Assembly (NCBI GenBank): GCA_030827745.1
Contig: JAURDW010000009.1
Span: forward strand, 1-43,680
DNA from: Candidatus Poseidonia sp.
GTDB lineage: Archaea > Thermoplasmatota > Poseidoniia > Poseidoniales > Poseidoniaceae
DNA: 43,680 nucleotides
Reading direction: 5' to 3'
Notes under the pieces: model-generated
Seen by the model: the letters and a program-made list of their open reading frames with translations, nothing else
What the model was told of the DNA's origin: nothing
The model's database searches: none
Translations under genes and position numbers: made by a program
Shown here: piece by piece, positions 8,298 to 17,343 of the stretch
How the letters are laid out: each line of letters starts with the position of its first letter
Position numbering within the stretch: position 1 is the first letter of the stretch

Positions 8298-10361
8298 TCA
8301 CTTCTTCTTGTCCGCTGCCTTCTTGGCGTGCTTCCCAAGTTTGTGCGCTTTTTGGGCTTCGTTGTTGGACCAGTGGTAAGCCATCTTGAGCAAGTTGAGG
8401 TAGTGTTCGTTCCCGTCTTTCTTCATCTTGTCGTGAAGAACGTCGTTTGACATGAACACGTCGCCCCAAAGTTGGGCCGCAGTACCTTTGTCGCCCTTGG
8501 GCATGTCGAAAATTTCCCGTGTCGTGGGTTCGAGGAACGCCTTCCACACCCGTGCGGGGTTGACGGCCATGGTCACTTCGACCACAATTTCGTTTTCGTT
8601 GATCCCGGTTCCGGTTTGCCAGGTGTCTTCGCCGAGGTCAGCAAGGAACGGCAAGCAGAGGTCTTGGATGGAAAGGCTCGTCATGGGGTCGGCGTTGGTC
8701 AAGGAAGCGTACGCTTCTCGCATGCGACCACGGTCGGCCCCGCGGGATGCGGTTTGGAAGCGAAGTTTGTCAATCGAGGTGGGCACGAGGAAGCGCACAT
8801 CGGTGTAGTATACCAACGGATTGTCGTCGGCGGAGTTGAAGATGTGTTCAAACGGAGCGGCACCGGGGGATTCTCCGAGCAGGTCGGCGGGATAGACCGT
8901 CTTGAGGGCGTTGGTGGCCACGGATTGGACGATACGTCGCATCAAACGCTCGGGGGCAGCCGATACATCGTTGAAGGTGTCAAGGTACTCCTGCATGTTG
9001 AGGATATCGTAGCCGCGAACGGAAAGGATGGTGTGGACGTTGGGTCCAATCATCTTTTCTCCGTCCACTTCGGCTTGACTGATCCAGCGGGCACCGCGAG
9101 CGACATCAGAGGCGGCGACCAAATCGGCGTACGCCTTGAAGCGGCGCGTGACACGGTTCATGAAATCCGCTTGGTCAAGTTTGGTGAAGACTGTTGAACC
9201 GTAGTTGGACTTCAGGGCGTGGTCGGCCACCTGACTGGCGTTCGCACACGTCAAGAGGTTCCCTTGGTCGGCTGGGTACATGATGAGGCGACGACGCTTC
9301 GAGGCTCCACCGAGGGTGCCTACGAGTGGGTCGGTGAGAACATAACCAATGGTGGCACATACTTCGAACAAACGGCTGTATTTGTCCTCGTCGCTGGAGT
9401 TCCCAATCCATTCATCAAGGCCGGGTTCGATGCAGTGGAATTCGAGCGGAACCATTTCCGAACCGGCGCCGAAGGCTTGGCGCACCGTTGAGGATTGCAT
9501 CATACCCATCATCGTGTAGAGGGAAGTTTTTCCAGTGGTCAAGTAGACATCGGAAATCCCTTCTTCGCCGAAAGACGACCGTCGGTCGGGGAGATTGACG
9601 AGGAGGTTGAAGGCGGTGGCCGTGTCTCGGTTGCCGTTGACAGCGGGCCAAATCCACGTGTTCGGCCGGGTCATCAAGTACCCGGAGGCATCTTTTCCAA
9701 AGCCAGCTGGAGAATAGCGGGTCCAACCAAGTCGGTTGTTGAACGACACGTTGCGGTGCATCAAGGAAGGATAGAACACGCGGTCAAGCGGGTCGGAGTC
9801 AGGGACAACGCCCCGGTGACCGAGGCCCCACATGATGACCTCCCACTCGGGAAACTCTTTGTCTTGCGTTCCGAGGAAGATGTGGTCGGCACGAAGGGTG
9901 TCGCCTTCCAGAATCGCTCCGCCCATGCGCTCTTCATCGCCGGTGGAACAGAAGAAAAACGTCTGCGTCGTGAACAGTTGTTTGGGCGTCCACATGTTGG
10001 CGTTGATGATGGTTTTCTGCTTCAGGAAATCGGCGATGTTTTCGATGCGGCGCTCAAACTTGAACCGGTCCGAATCGATCCACGAAGAGCCCAAAATGAG
10101 GTTCGTGTTCAAGAGTTTCGCATCGGCTGGCCCGATGTATCGCGTTCGAGCATCGGCACGGGAATGGTCCGATTCAGGAATCTCCTCCCAAGGGCCCTTC
10201 CGGGGGATGTACGTCATGAACGTCTCGGCGTCAAATTTGTCGCCTTGTGCTCGAGTCACGACGGCTTCAACTTCGTCCATCAACTTGACGTAGGTCTCGT
10301 TGGGCAAAATTCGGCCTGTTTCTTTGTATGTTTTGTCTGATACGCTGCGATGTTCCCACAT
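8298..10361 (-). CDS. Large conserved-looking orphan protein (687 aa) with Lys-rich C-terminus
   Basis: Single long ORF, ATG with upstream GGTG, 11 bp after the 245-aa membrane protein; no recognised family. Confidence 0.85.
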   Translation of the reverse strand: MWEHRSVSDKTYKETGRILPNETYVKLMDEVEAVVTRAQGDKFDAETFMTYIPRKGPWEEIPESDHSRADARTRYIGPADAKLLNTNLILGSSWIDSDRFKFERRIENIADFLKQKTIINANMWTPKQLFTTQTFFFCSTGDEERMGGAILEGDTLRADHIFLGTQDKEFPEWEVIMWGLGHRGVVPDSDPLDRVFYPSLMHRNVSFNNRLGWTRYSPAGFGKDASGYLMTRPNTWIWPAVNGNRDTATAFNLLVNLPDRRSSFGEEGISDVYLTTGKTSLYTMMGMMQSSTVRQAFGAGSEMVPLEFHCIEPGLDEWIGNSSDEDKYSRLFEVCATIGYVLTDPLVGTLGGASKRRRLIMYPADQGNLLTCANASQVADHALKSNYGSTVFTKLDQADFMNRVTRRFKAYADLVAASDVARGARWISQAEVDGEKMIGPNVHTILSVRGYDILNMQEYLDTFNDVSAAPERLMRRIVQSVATNALKTVYPADLLGESPGAAPFEHIFNSADDNPLVYYTDVRFLVPTSIDKLRFQTASRGADRGRMREAYASLTNADPMTSLSIQDLCLPFLADLGEDTWQTGTGINENEIVVEVTMAVNPARVWKAFLEPTTREIFDMPKGDKGTAAQLWGDVFMSNDVLHDKMKKDGNEHYLNLLKMAYHWSNNEAQKAHKLGKHAKKAADKKK

Positions 10362-10372
10362 GTTTTTTCACC

Positions 10373-11110
10373 TCAAAATTTCTTCTTTTCTTCGGGAGGC
10401 GTTTCCGCTTCTTCAGCCTCGTCCTCTGCCTCGGGTTCTGATTCTTCGGCATCGGCGGCTGCTTCTTCAGCCTCGTCCTCAGCCTCGGGTTCTGATTCGG
10501 ATTCTTCGGCATCGGCGGCTGCTTCTTCAGCCTCGTCCTCTGCCTCGGGTTCTGATTCGGATTCTTCGACGTCGGCGGCTGCTTCTTCAGACTCGTCCTC
10601 CGCCTCGTCCTCGATGTCTTCTACATCGGCATTCGGGTCAAGCATTTCGATGACGGTGTCTTCGGCAGTTTCCTTCGCCACCTCAGCGGCCGCCGCCACG
10701 GCAGCCTCTTCAGCCTTGGCGAGAATGCCTTCTTCGTCCATGCGCTCGCCCGACGCTTGCTGCAAAATCATGGCGGCGGTGGCTGCAATGGAGGCGTCAA
10801 CCGCAGGAGCCCCCCGGTAGACATACTGTGTAAAGAGGCCGAGCAAGCCAACGACGGCGCCAGAAGCGATGATGAAGCTGCTGTTGTTTCGCTGAAGGTC
10901 ATCGGGGTCGATGTTGGTCTCGGTGCCCGTTTCAAAGATGGTCAAGGGCTGGAGCCCGTGCAAATAGGTGTTGGAAAAGACCTCAAGAACGGCCCATACG
11001 GCGTAAACGATCATCAACACGGAGACGGGGTTCATCCAAGAACGATTTTCAAGAATGAACGAAGTGAGCGGGTTTGCGCTGTTTTGGGGGGCGTCTTGTT
11101 CGTTGGACAT
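10373..11110 (-). CDS. Two-TM membrane protein with long acidic repetitive C-terminal tail
   Basis: Hydrophobic segments WMNPVSVLMIVYAVWAVLEVFSN and FIIASGAVVGLLGLFTQYVY; tail of EEAAADAEESESEPEAEDEA repeats ending EEKKKF. Confidence 0.8.
   Translation of the reverse strand: MSNEQDAPQNSANPLTSFILENRSWMNPVSVLMIVYAVWAVLEVFSNTYLHGLQPLTIFETGTETNIDPDDLQRNNSSFIIASGAVVGLLGLFTQYVYRGAPAVDASIAATAAMILQQASGERMDEEGILAKAEEAAVAAAAEVAKETAEDTVIEMLDPNADVEDIEDEAEDESEEAAADVEESESEPEAEDEAEEAAADAEESESEPEAEDEAEEAAADAEESEPEAEDEAEEAETPPEEKKKF
10415..10588 (-). repeat. In-frame tandem repeat, 60-bp unit (last copy 54 bp), about 3 copies
   Basis: Lines starting 10441 and 10501 are nearly identical (attcttcggcatcggcggctgcttcttcagcctcgtcctc...), encoding EEAAAD(A/V)EESESEPEAEDEA. 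Confidence 0.95.
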
Positions 11111-11193
11111 GGAACAGCCTCAATGGTTGTGCGTCGCCACCTTTCATTAAAGGATATCCCTGTAATTGGGCTACTGGAATCGTGTTCTTCCCG

Positions 11194-12594
11194 TCAGCGT
11201 TTGGATTTGTTACGACCCGATTTCCCTCGCTTTTGAGAGCGTTCCCAACCTTTGTTTTGCCTTTTGTTTTCATACCAATGTCCGTTTGGCTGTTCCATGC
11301 CCTCTGGCATGTCGTCAAAGGATTCGATGCTGAGGCGAATGCCCCCGAGTTCATTCTGCAGTTGTTTGACGTTTTCTCCACCCTTCCCTACCAGCGTCGC
11401 AATCATGTTTGAAGGAGCGTAAACGACGGCAGAAGACTCGCCAGTGAACTTGACCTGGCATTCAACCCCAACCCATTGGCGAACGGTTTCAACGATGCGT
11501 TGCTTGGCCATGGCCTTCACGGGAGAATCGCCTTGTTGGCGGCCTTCAAGGGGGACGACGGCGATTTCGGAACCAAAGGCAAACATTTCATGGGTCAATT
11601 TCCCGCTTGGGAATTCAACGACTTCGATGACGGGGCGTGCGAGTTCTTCCTGCATGCCTGTGGGCGCTTTCACCGTCATGCGGAGTTCAAGCACTTGCTG
11701 AATGCGGCCGGATTCGACGTGAAGAATGGTGTCAAGGACTTGACTGACCAAGCCCAACTCCACCTTCCCAATCAAACGCTGAATGGCTTCGAGCGCTGAA
11801 TTGGCGTGCGTGACGCCCAAAAGCCCCACGCCGGCCAGGCGAACATCGGCGAAGATTTCGAAATCACGAGCTCGGCGCACTTCGTCAAAAATCACAAAGT
11901 CGGGCCGCACAAGGAAGATGATTTCGGCGGTTTTTTCCAAATCACCTTCCAACGGAGCGTATTGTGTGATACGGTCCGCCAGTTGCAAATCCCTTGGTGC
12001 TTCCATCGTTTTGACAAGGGCGCCGACATGGGTGTCGAGGTATTCTGCGATGGCTTGGGCGAGGGTGGTCTTTCCAGACCCTGGACGGCCGCAAATGAAC
12101 ACTCCCCGGTGATGATTGCGAAGACGCTCAACAAGCCGTTGGTCAAGATCGTAATCGCTCAAACTTAATTTCGCCACCGGTCGAACCACCGTGATTTCCC
12201 GGGCGTCGGAAAAAGGCGGCCAGGCCGACGTGATGCGCAGGTCGCCGAGTTGAATGACACGGCATCCTTTCCGGTCAATCTCCAAGAAACAATCGCTGCG
12301 GTGGCGGTGGGCTTCCACCAAGTCCACGAGGTCTTCTTCCAACTGCTCGAGACGGAGGGTGTCCCACACGGTTCCATCACCTTCAACCTCAACCAGTTGA
12401 AGCGCCCCGATGTCGCCACGTTTCACCCTCGGCGGGCAATCCGCTTTCAGAAAGACCGTGTGGACATCATCGCCAAGCAAGACCTCGAGATGGGCAGGCA
12501 AATCGGGGTGGTCGCCGTGGGTGGCCATGAAAGGCAGGTCGGGCCCGCAGGCCTTTGACACTTCGCACGGTACGAGGGGTTCGGACTCAGGCAC
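11194..12594 (-). CDS. PilT/VirB11-type ATPase with C-terminal KH domain; PINA-like but lacking the PIN domain
   Basis: Walker A CGRPGSGKTTLAQAIAEYL, Walker B FVIFDEVRRARDFEIFADVRLAGVGLLGVTHA, KH motif TLVGKGGENVKQLQ, basic tail; GTG start overlapping the upstream stop. Confidence 0.88.
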   Translation of the reverse strand: MPESEPLVPCEVSKACGPDLPFMATHGDHPDLPAHLEVLLGDDVHTVFLKADCPPRVKRGDIGALQLVEVEGDGTVWDTLRLEQLEEDLVDLVEAHRHRSDCFLEIDRKGCRVIQLGDLRITSAWPPFSDAREITVVRPVAKLSLSDYDLDQRLVERLRNHHRGVFICGRPGSGKTTLAQAIAEYLDTHVGALVKTMEAPRDLQLADRITQYAPLEGDLEKTAEIIFLVRPDFVIFDEVRRARDFEIFADVRLAGVGLLGVTHANSALEAIQRLIGKVELGLVSQVLDTILHVESGRIQQVLELRMTVKAPTGMQEELARPVIEVVEFPSGKLTHEMFAFGSEIAVVPLEGRQQGDSPVKAMAKQRIVETVRQWVGVECQVKFTGESSAVVYAPSNMIATLVGKGGENVKQLQNELGGIRLSIESFDDMPEGMEQPNGHWYENKRQNKGWERSQKRGKSGRNKSKR

Positions 12595-13006
12595 CGCTCG
12601 GTTGCATCATGTAGCCGGTGACCCAGAACGACCCAATGAAAGTGAGCGAAAGAACATAGGCGCCGACCGTGGGGAAGGCCCAAATGGCGACGGAAACTTG
12701 GGCAAAGATGACGATGCTCGCCAGAACCCCCAACATGCTCCACGGCCCGTTTCCTTTGAGGTTGAGGTGTTCGAACGTGGTCTCGCGCTCGGAAAGCCCC
12801 CAGACGAGGGCCGTGAGGGTACAAAGGGCGACCAGCGTCAGCATGCCGTCCATCAGGGCTCCCTGAAGATACCACACGCCAAGGCCAGCGATGAGGCTGG
12901 CGAGAAACATGCGTTGGACGGTCGTGATGTCAAGGCCCATGGAACCACCGAGGTGCAAGGGATTCTTGAAATCTCGCAACGCCGGACCTGCCACAGGTGC
13001 GTTCAA
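12587..13006 (-). CDS. Small multi-TM membrane protein
   Basis: 139 aa with several hydrophobic helices; overlaps both neighbours by a few nt, suggesting coupling. Confidence 0.7.
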   Translation of the reverse strand: MNAPVAGPALRDFKNPLHLGGSMGLDITTVQRMFLASLIAGLGVWYLQGALMDGMLTLVALCTLTALVWGLSERETTFEHLNLKGNGPWSMLGVLASIVIFAQVSVAIWAFPTVGAYVLSLTFIGSFWVTGYMMQPSGA

Positions 13007-13914
13007 CGCCCGTCATGGCGACCCAACCAACTGCCGAGGTCGTCCAAGGACACCGCTGGGGGGTAAACGGACCCTTCGCCAGCATCAATGCGCCTGAGGA
13101 AAAAACGCCATTCCTCAAGCAAGGGCTCACCGTGAAAACGTTCAACCAAGGAGGTTTGGAGGTCTTTTTGCAAAGCAGAGATCGACAGCGTGTTGGCACC
13201 AAAATCGAGCGTGGCTTGTCTGTTTTTCCCCTCAACGACCACAGAACGAATTTCTTCATCGCTCTGCCAAGCCACATCAATGGAGGCGCTTTGGCCTTCA
13301 GTTGGGGCATCAAATGCAATGCGAGCGGAACGGTCGTCCACCTCAAAAAGAACGGTTTGAAGGGAGTTCAGAGGCTTGTCAAGCAACCACGAAGTCAAGT
13401 CCAAACCGTGAACGGCAAGAGTCGTCAGTGGCGTGGCCCCAGGGGGTTTGGCCCTTTGTGTTCGCCGAACATAACGAATGCCGTGAAGCGCTCCTAACAC
13501 GTCCTCTTCGAGCAGCGATTTGACCCGGTGCAAGCCGGGATGGTGACGAAGCAAGTAGCCCACGACCACCACCGCATCGGAGGGCAGGTTCGCCAAGGCA
13601 ATCGCAGACTCTTCATGGCGGTCGCTCAGGGGTTTCTCAAGCAACACCGGCAAACCGACCGCAAGGGCCTCCTTCAACAGTCCAAGGTGGGTAGCCGGTG
13701 GGGTTACGAGAGCAACGGCGTCAAGGCGTTCCTTAGCCATCATCAATGCGGCGTCGTGGTACACCGCATCGGCGTTCAAGTTGGCAGTAGCCTCTGGCTT
13801 GATGTCGCACACTGCGAGAAAGGAAACCAACCCTTCCTCTCGCAGCCTCTGAAGAGTTTGATAGTGGTTCAAACCCCAGCGCCCGCAGCCCACCAAGCCG
13901 ATTCTTTTGGCCAC
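13003..13914 (-). CDS. Gfo/Idh/MocA-family oxidoreductase
   Basis: Rossmann start RIGLVGCGRWGLNHYQTL; VTPPATHLGLLKEALAVGLPVLLEKPLS. Confidence 0.9.
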   Translation of the reverse strand: MAKRIGLVGCGRWGLNHYQTLQRLREEGLVSFLAVCDIKPEATANLNADAVYHDAALMMAKERLDAVALVTPPATHLGLLKEALAVGLPVLLEKPLSDRHEESAIALANLPSDAVVVVGYLLRHHPGLHRVKSLLEEDVLGALHGIRYVRRTQRAKPPGATPLTTLAVHGLDLTSWLLDKPLNSLQTVLFEVDDRSARIAFDAPTEGQSASIDVAWQSDEEIRSVVVEGKNRQATLDFGANTLSISALQKDLQTSLVERFHGEPLLEEWRFFLRRIDAGEGSVYPPAVSLDDLGSWLGRHDGR

Positions 13915-13923
13915 GGCCCCACC

Positions 13924-14862
13924 TCAACGGTACACCGAACGCAACCAGCGCCCGTCATCGCTTTGGTACCTCATGGCGTACTCGGGAGGGAGGTTTTCTA
14001 CCTCCCACTGCCACCATCCTTGGTCGTTGAAGCCCATGAGATCGTACACTTCTGGCGTACAGTGAACGCCGGTTTCGCCGAAATAGTGGGCGTGCGAAAC
14101 CCGGGTAGTGAGGCGATGCAGGCCGGCCATGTACATCGCCAACGAGGTGATGGCGTCTTGGCTCGTGGGAGCCGTACGCCAAGGAACGGTTGGAAAGGGA
14201 GTGTGAACGGCTTCTTGAGGAGGGTTCAGCGCCACGCCCTCGTGCCTTTTTCGACCTTTTTTCAGGCACCGTCGCATGAACCAGCGAATGCGGTAGTGTG
14301 GGCGTTGACCGTACGGGCGACCGTGGAGGTAACGTGCTTCGTAATCGTAGAGAACGGGTTTGATGATGTCCCAAACCCGTTTCGTCAAACAGTAAGTGAC
14401 GAAGTGGCGGTTGGTTAACTCCACCTCATGCAGGTGCGGGAGCAGCGCCGACCTGTCGCCCGGTTCAACATTCCACACTTGCACCGTCCCGACATCGCTG
14501 TAGGTTTCAGCCCAGTCCGAAAGCCGAAGCAGGGCCGTCAAGTAGGTAGGGCCAACCTCAATGTCGTCCTCAACCAACACCATTCGGTCAAACCCTTGGT
14601 CATCAAGCAACTCCCTCCGGGCGGAAATCAGTTGACGGCCCACGCCAAAATTATCGCTCCGAGCAACGATGGAGTTGAAAGGGACCCCGCTGGCCTGAAT
14701 CACCTCGCGAAGAGCGTCTTGCTCGCTGCCCACGCCGCCGTCGAGATAGTGGTAAAGTTCGACTTCACCGTTGAGGACCTCCGGACATTGTCCCAAGGCG
14801 CTGAGCATGCGTTTGAAATGGTCGGGGCGACCAAAACCAAAGGTCGCCACGGCGGTGCGCAT
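13924..14862 (-). CDS. GT-A fold glycosyltransferase (GNT-I/family 2-like)
   Basis: VATFGFGRPDHFKRMLSAL...; MVLVEDDIEVGPTYLTALLRLSDWAE resembles GNT-I-type EDD motif. Confidence 0.75.
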   Translation of the reverse strand: MRTAVATFGFGRPDHFKRMLSALGQCPEVLNGEVELYHYLDGGVGSEQDALREVIQASGVPFNSIVARSDNFGVGRQLISARRELLDDQGFDRMVLVEDDIEVGPTYLTALLRLSDWAETYSDVGTVQVWNVEPGDRSALLPHLHEVELTNRHFVTYCLTKRVWDIIKPVLYDYEARYLHGRPYGQRPHYRIRWFMRRCLKKGRKRHEGVALNPPQEAVHTPFPTVPWRTAPTSQDAITSLAMYMAGLHRLTTRVSHAHYFGETGVHCTPEVYDLMGFNDQGWWQWEVENLPPEYAMRYQSDDGRWLRSVYR

Positions 14863-14984
14863 GCCTCGCTGACACCGCGCTCTTTCATGAGCGTGATGCT
14901 CAACCGAGCGGCACCGGGCTCAAGACTTGAGCGAGGCGGCTCATGGAGCCCCCTCATGCATTATCCCGAGAAGGGTTTGGCCCT

Positions 14985-17294
14985 CTACGAAGACGTTTCC
15001 TTGGCCTCTTCACCGTCGGATTCAGCGTAAGCCACGTCATCTTCGTACACGTGGTCGTTGTATGGCGAAGAATACGCTATGGGCAGTCGAGCGGATTCGG
15101 TGAGCGTTGTGAGGTTGGTGGCGGTGATGCCTGCTGCCGATACTGCATAGACAAAGTCACCCATGAAAATTGAGCGACGGATGTTCCTGTCATCCCACCA
15201 TCGGTTTTCCCCGTCGGTGCTGTCGTACAGCGACGAATGGTTGACTTCGCCGTACACCTCAAGGGTCCCGGCCGTCTCGTTGACCTCCACCAAGACCAAT
15301 TTCGAGATGTACTGATACGACCAGTGGTACCGCCCGTTTTCGTAAGTATCCACGCTTCGGTACGTTGAGAGGGGAATGGCGAGCATGTTCTTTGGCCCCC
15401 AGTACTGGAAGGCTTTGGACTCGTACGTGGCCTCGGACCAGGACCAGGACCACATGCGGGCATTTTCACGGCTCACGGGCGATACTCGCAACGCGGCGTC
15501 TTGCGTGGGCGTTGTTGGGTCCGACACATCAAACAGCGAAATCTGGGTTCCGGACCAATCCAGGCCCGTGCCGTCCTCGTTGGCCGGAGAAAGGCCGATG
15601 GTCAGCAGATGATCGCGAGACAACGGGTGGATGTAAGTGGACACACCGGGAACTTTGAGCTCACCCAGAATCACAGGCTCCGTTGGGTCGGCCACATCGA
15701 TGACCCAAAGCGGGTCAATTTGCTCAAAGGTGACGATGTAGGCGCGGTCACCATCGTAACGAGCGCTCCAAATGCGTTCCCCTGGAGCAATGCCGTCCAC
15801 TCGGCCGGCCTCAATCAAGACTTGCTGGTCTGTTTCCACATCAACTGAGCGCACAAGGGTCACCAACTGCGACGACATCGGCTCGGGGTCGGTCAACCAC
15901 CACCGCCCCCACTGACCGGTGGTCGTGGCTACACGAAGCACCCCCTCGTGTTCGGAAAGGGCAAATTGGTTCACGACGGTGCCGTTCACGCGGCCCGAGC
16001 CCGTGTAGACGGTTTCATCAGGCAAACTGATGTCAAAGGTGTGGAGGTTTGTCATTTCGTTCAAGCCATCGTTGCCCCAAAACCACCACCAGTCAAAGGC
16101 GGCCTCGGCCAAGACAAGCACGTCGGTGGAGGCGTAGACTTGCGGGTAAGTTCCGACAACGTGGTCCACTTCGTATGCAAAGGAAGACGAGGTCAGGTCG
16201 AGAGAAAAGATGCTCGAAATGCCTCGGTTAAAACCGTCTTCGGGTGCCACGAATTCTTGGCAGGCGTTTTCACTCATCTCGTGAGTGGTGACCGTCCCGT
16301 AACTGTATTCGTAGACTTGCGGAATCAAGTCTTCCAAGGTCATGGACGCAAGAGCTTCGGCATTGGATTGCATGGTCTGCCAGGCCACTTTTTCTCGGAT
16401 TTCACGACGGAGCGGGTCGTCATAGTCAAGATTCCAATACCCGTTGGGCAAGTTCAACCATGACTGGAGGCCTTCAACATTCATCCATGCATGGGTGACG
16501 GTACGCACCGTTCCAGCGACTTCCCGTGCCGTGATGTAGTGGCCTTCGATGTACAGCTCCCGGTCAACTTCCGGCTGGCTTCGGTTGCTGATGTCCAACA
16601 CCGTAAATTTCGTGAGGCTGTTCGTTCGCCAGTTCCCGTAGGCTTCGTCCCAACCCATCGCATCCACCACGGGATGTGAGCGAGATATGCCCCATGGGTT
16701 GATGTTTGAAAGAACAACCAGTCGGTCGCCGTCGAGCATCATGGCCACCGGCGTTCCCGAGAGCGTAAGGGTGGATTCCGCTTCAAGGGACCCGAATTCG
16801 GGTACACCAAAGATGTGAAGGTTTTTGCCCTGGAGGTAGTAGATGTGGTAGCCATCCGTCTTTAGGAAATCCGCTTCATCGACGCCCGCTTCTTGGTTGT
16901 TGGTGCCGGAGAAATCTTCGCCCTCAACACGGTTGGGCGTGCTTCGGGGCGTGCTGGTCGGTGCGCCTGTGGTGGCGCTGGCATCGTCCATGGCCATCTC
17001 TGCGCCGTCCTCGAGCCAAACACCGCCGCCGTGGAAGTACGTTTCTTCAACGGCCTGCAGGAGTTGGGTACGGTATTCTTCCTCGAGGGAGCGCTTCAGT
17101 TGACGTTCGAGGTCTTCGCAGTCATCGTATGCGTGCAGTTGAGGGCTTGAAACCGACCGAGATGCCGTCGTCGACCAGTCGTCGGGGAGGACCACATCGG
17201 GGACGTCTACATCGCCCTCGTAGGACAGGCACCCCGACATCAACATCGTCAAGACCAAGCCAAGAGCGCTTGCTTGCTTTCGGTTCATGCCCAA
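14985..17294 (-). CDS. Secreted lipoprotein with C-terminal beta-propeller domain (COG4880-like)
   Basis: Lipobox-like LGLVLTMLMSGCLS; NNQEAGVDEADFLKTDGYHIYYLQG and WSARYDGDRAYIVTFEQIDPLWVIDVADPTEP are typical of this family. Confidence 0.88.
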   Translation of the reverse strand: MGMNRKQASALGLVLTMLMSGCLSYEGDVDVPDVVLPDDWSTTASRSVSSPQLHAYDDCEDLERQLKRSLEEEYRTQLLQAVEETYFHGGGVWLEDGAEMAMDDASATTGAPTSTPRSTPNRVEGEDFSGTNNQEAGVDEADFLKTDGYHIYYLQGKNLHIFGVPEFGSLEAESTLTLSGTPVAMMLDGDRLVVLSNINPWGISRSHPVVDAMGWDEAYGNWRTNSLTKFTVLDISNRSQPEVDRELYIEGHYITAREVAGTVRTVTHAWMNVEGLQSWLNLPNGYWNLDYDDPLRREIREKVAWQTMQSNAEALASMTLEDLIPQVYEYSYGTVTTHEMSENACQEFVAPEDGFNRGISSIFSLDLTSSSFAYEVDHVVGTYPQVYASTDVLVLAEAAFDWWWFWGNDGLNEMTNLHTFDISLPDETVYTGSGRVNGTVVNQFALSEHEGVLRVATTTGQWGRWWLTDPEPMSSQLVTLVRSVDVETDQQVLIEAGRVDGIAPGERIWSARYDGDRAYIVTFEQIDPLWVIDVADPTEPVILGELKVPGVSTYIHPLSRDHLLTIGLSPANEDGTGLDWSGTQISLFDVSDPTTPTQDAALRVSPVSRENARMWSWSWSEATYESKAFQYWGPKNMLAIPLSTYRSVDTYENGRYHWSYQYISKLVLVEVNETAGTLEVYGEVNHSSLYDSTDGENRWWDDRNIRRSIFMGDFVYAVSAAGITATNLTTLTESARLPIAYSSPYNDHVYEDDVAYAESDGEEAKETSS

Positions 17295-17343
17295 TTCTCC
17301 TCAACCGTTTGTTATTAAGAAGTTGGTAAATTGATTGGACATG

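Noticed and set aside
8472-10340. Plus-strand ORFs 8472..9197 and 9495..10340
   Set aside because: Antisense shadows of the 687-aa protein; no independent support
8298-10361. Provirus capsid gene
   Set aside because: No terminase, portal, integrase or other viral hallmark nearby; flanked by housekeeping genes
10415-10588. CRISPR-like array
   Set aside because: Repeat units are contiguous, in-frame with coding sequence, and have no spacers
10300-10820. Arg/Leu-rich and Ser-rich repeat ORFs on the plus strand
   Set aside because: Translations of the opposite strand of the acidic repeat; low-complexity artefacts
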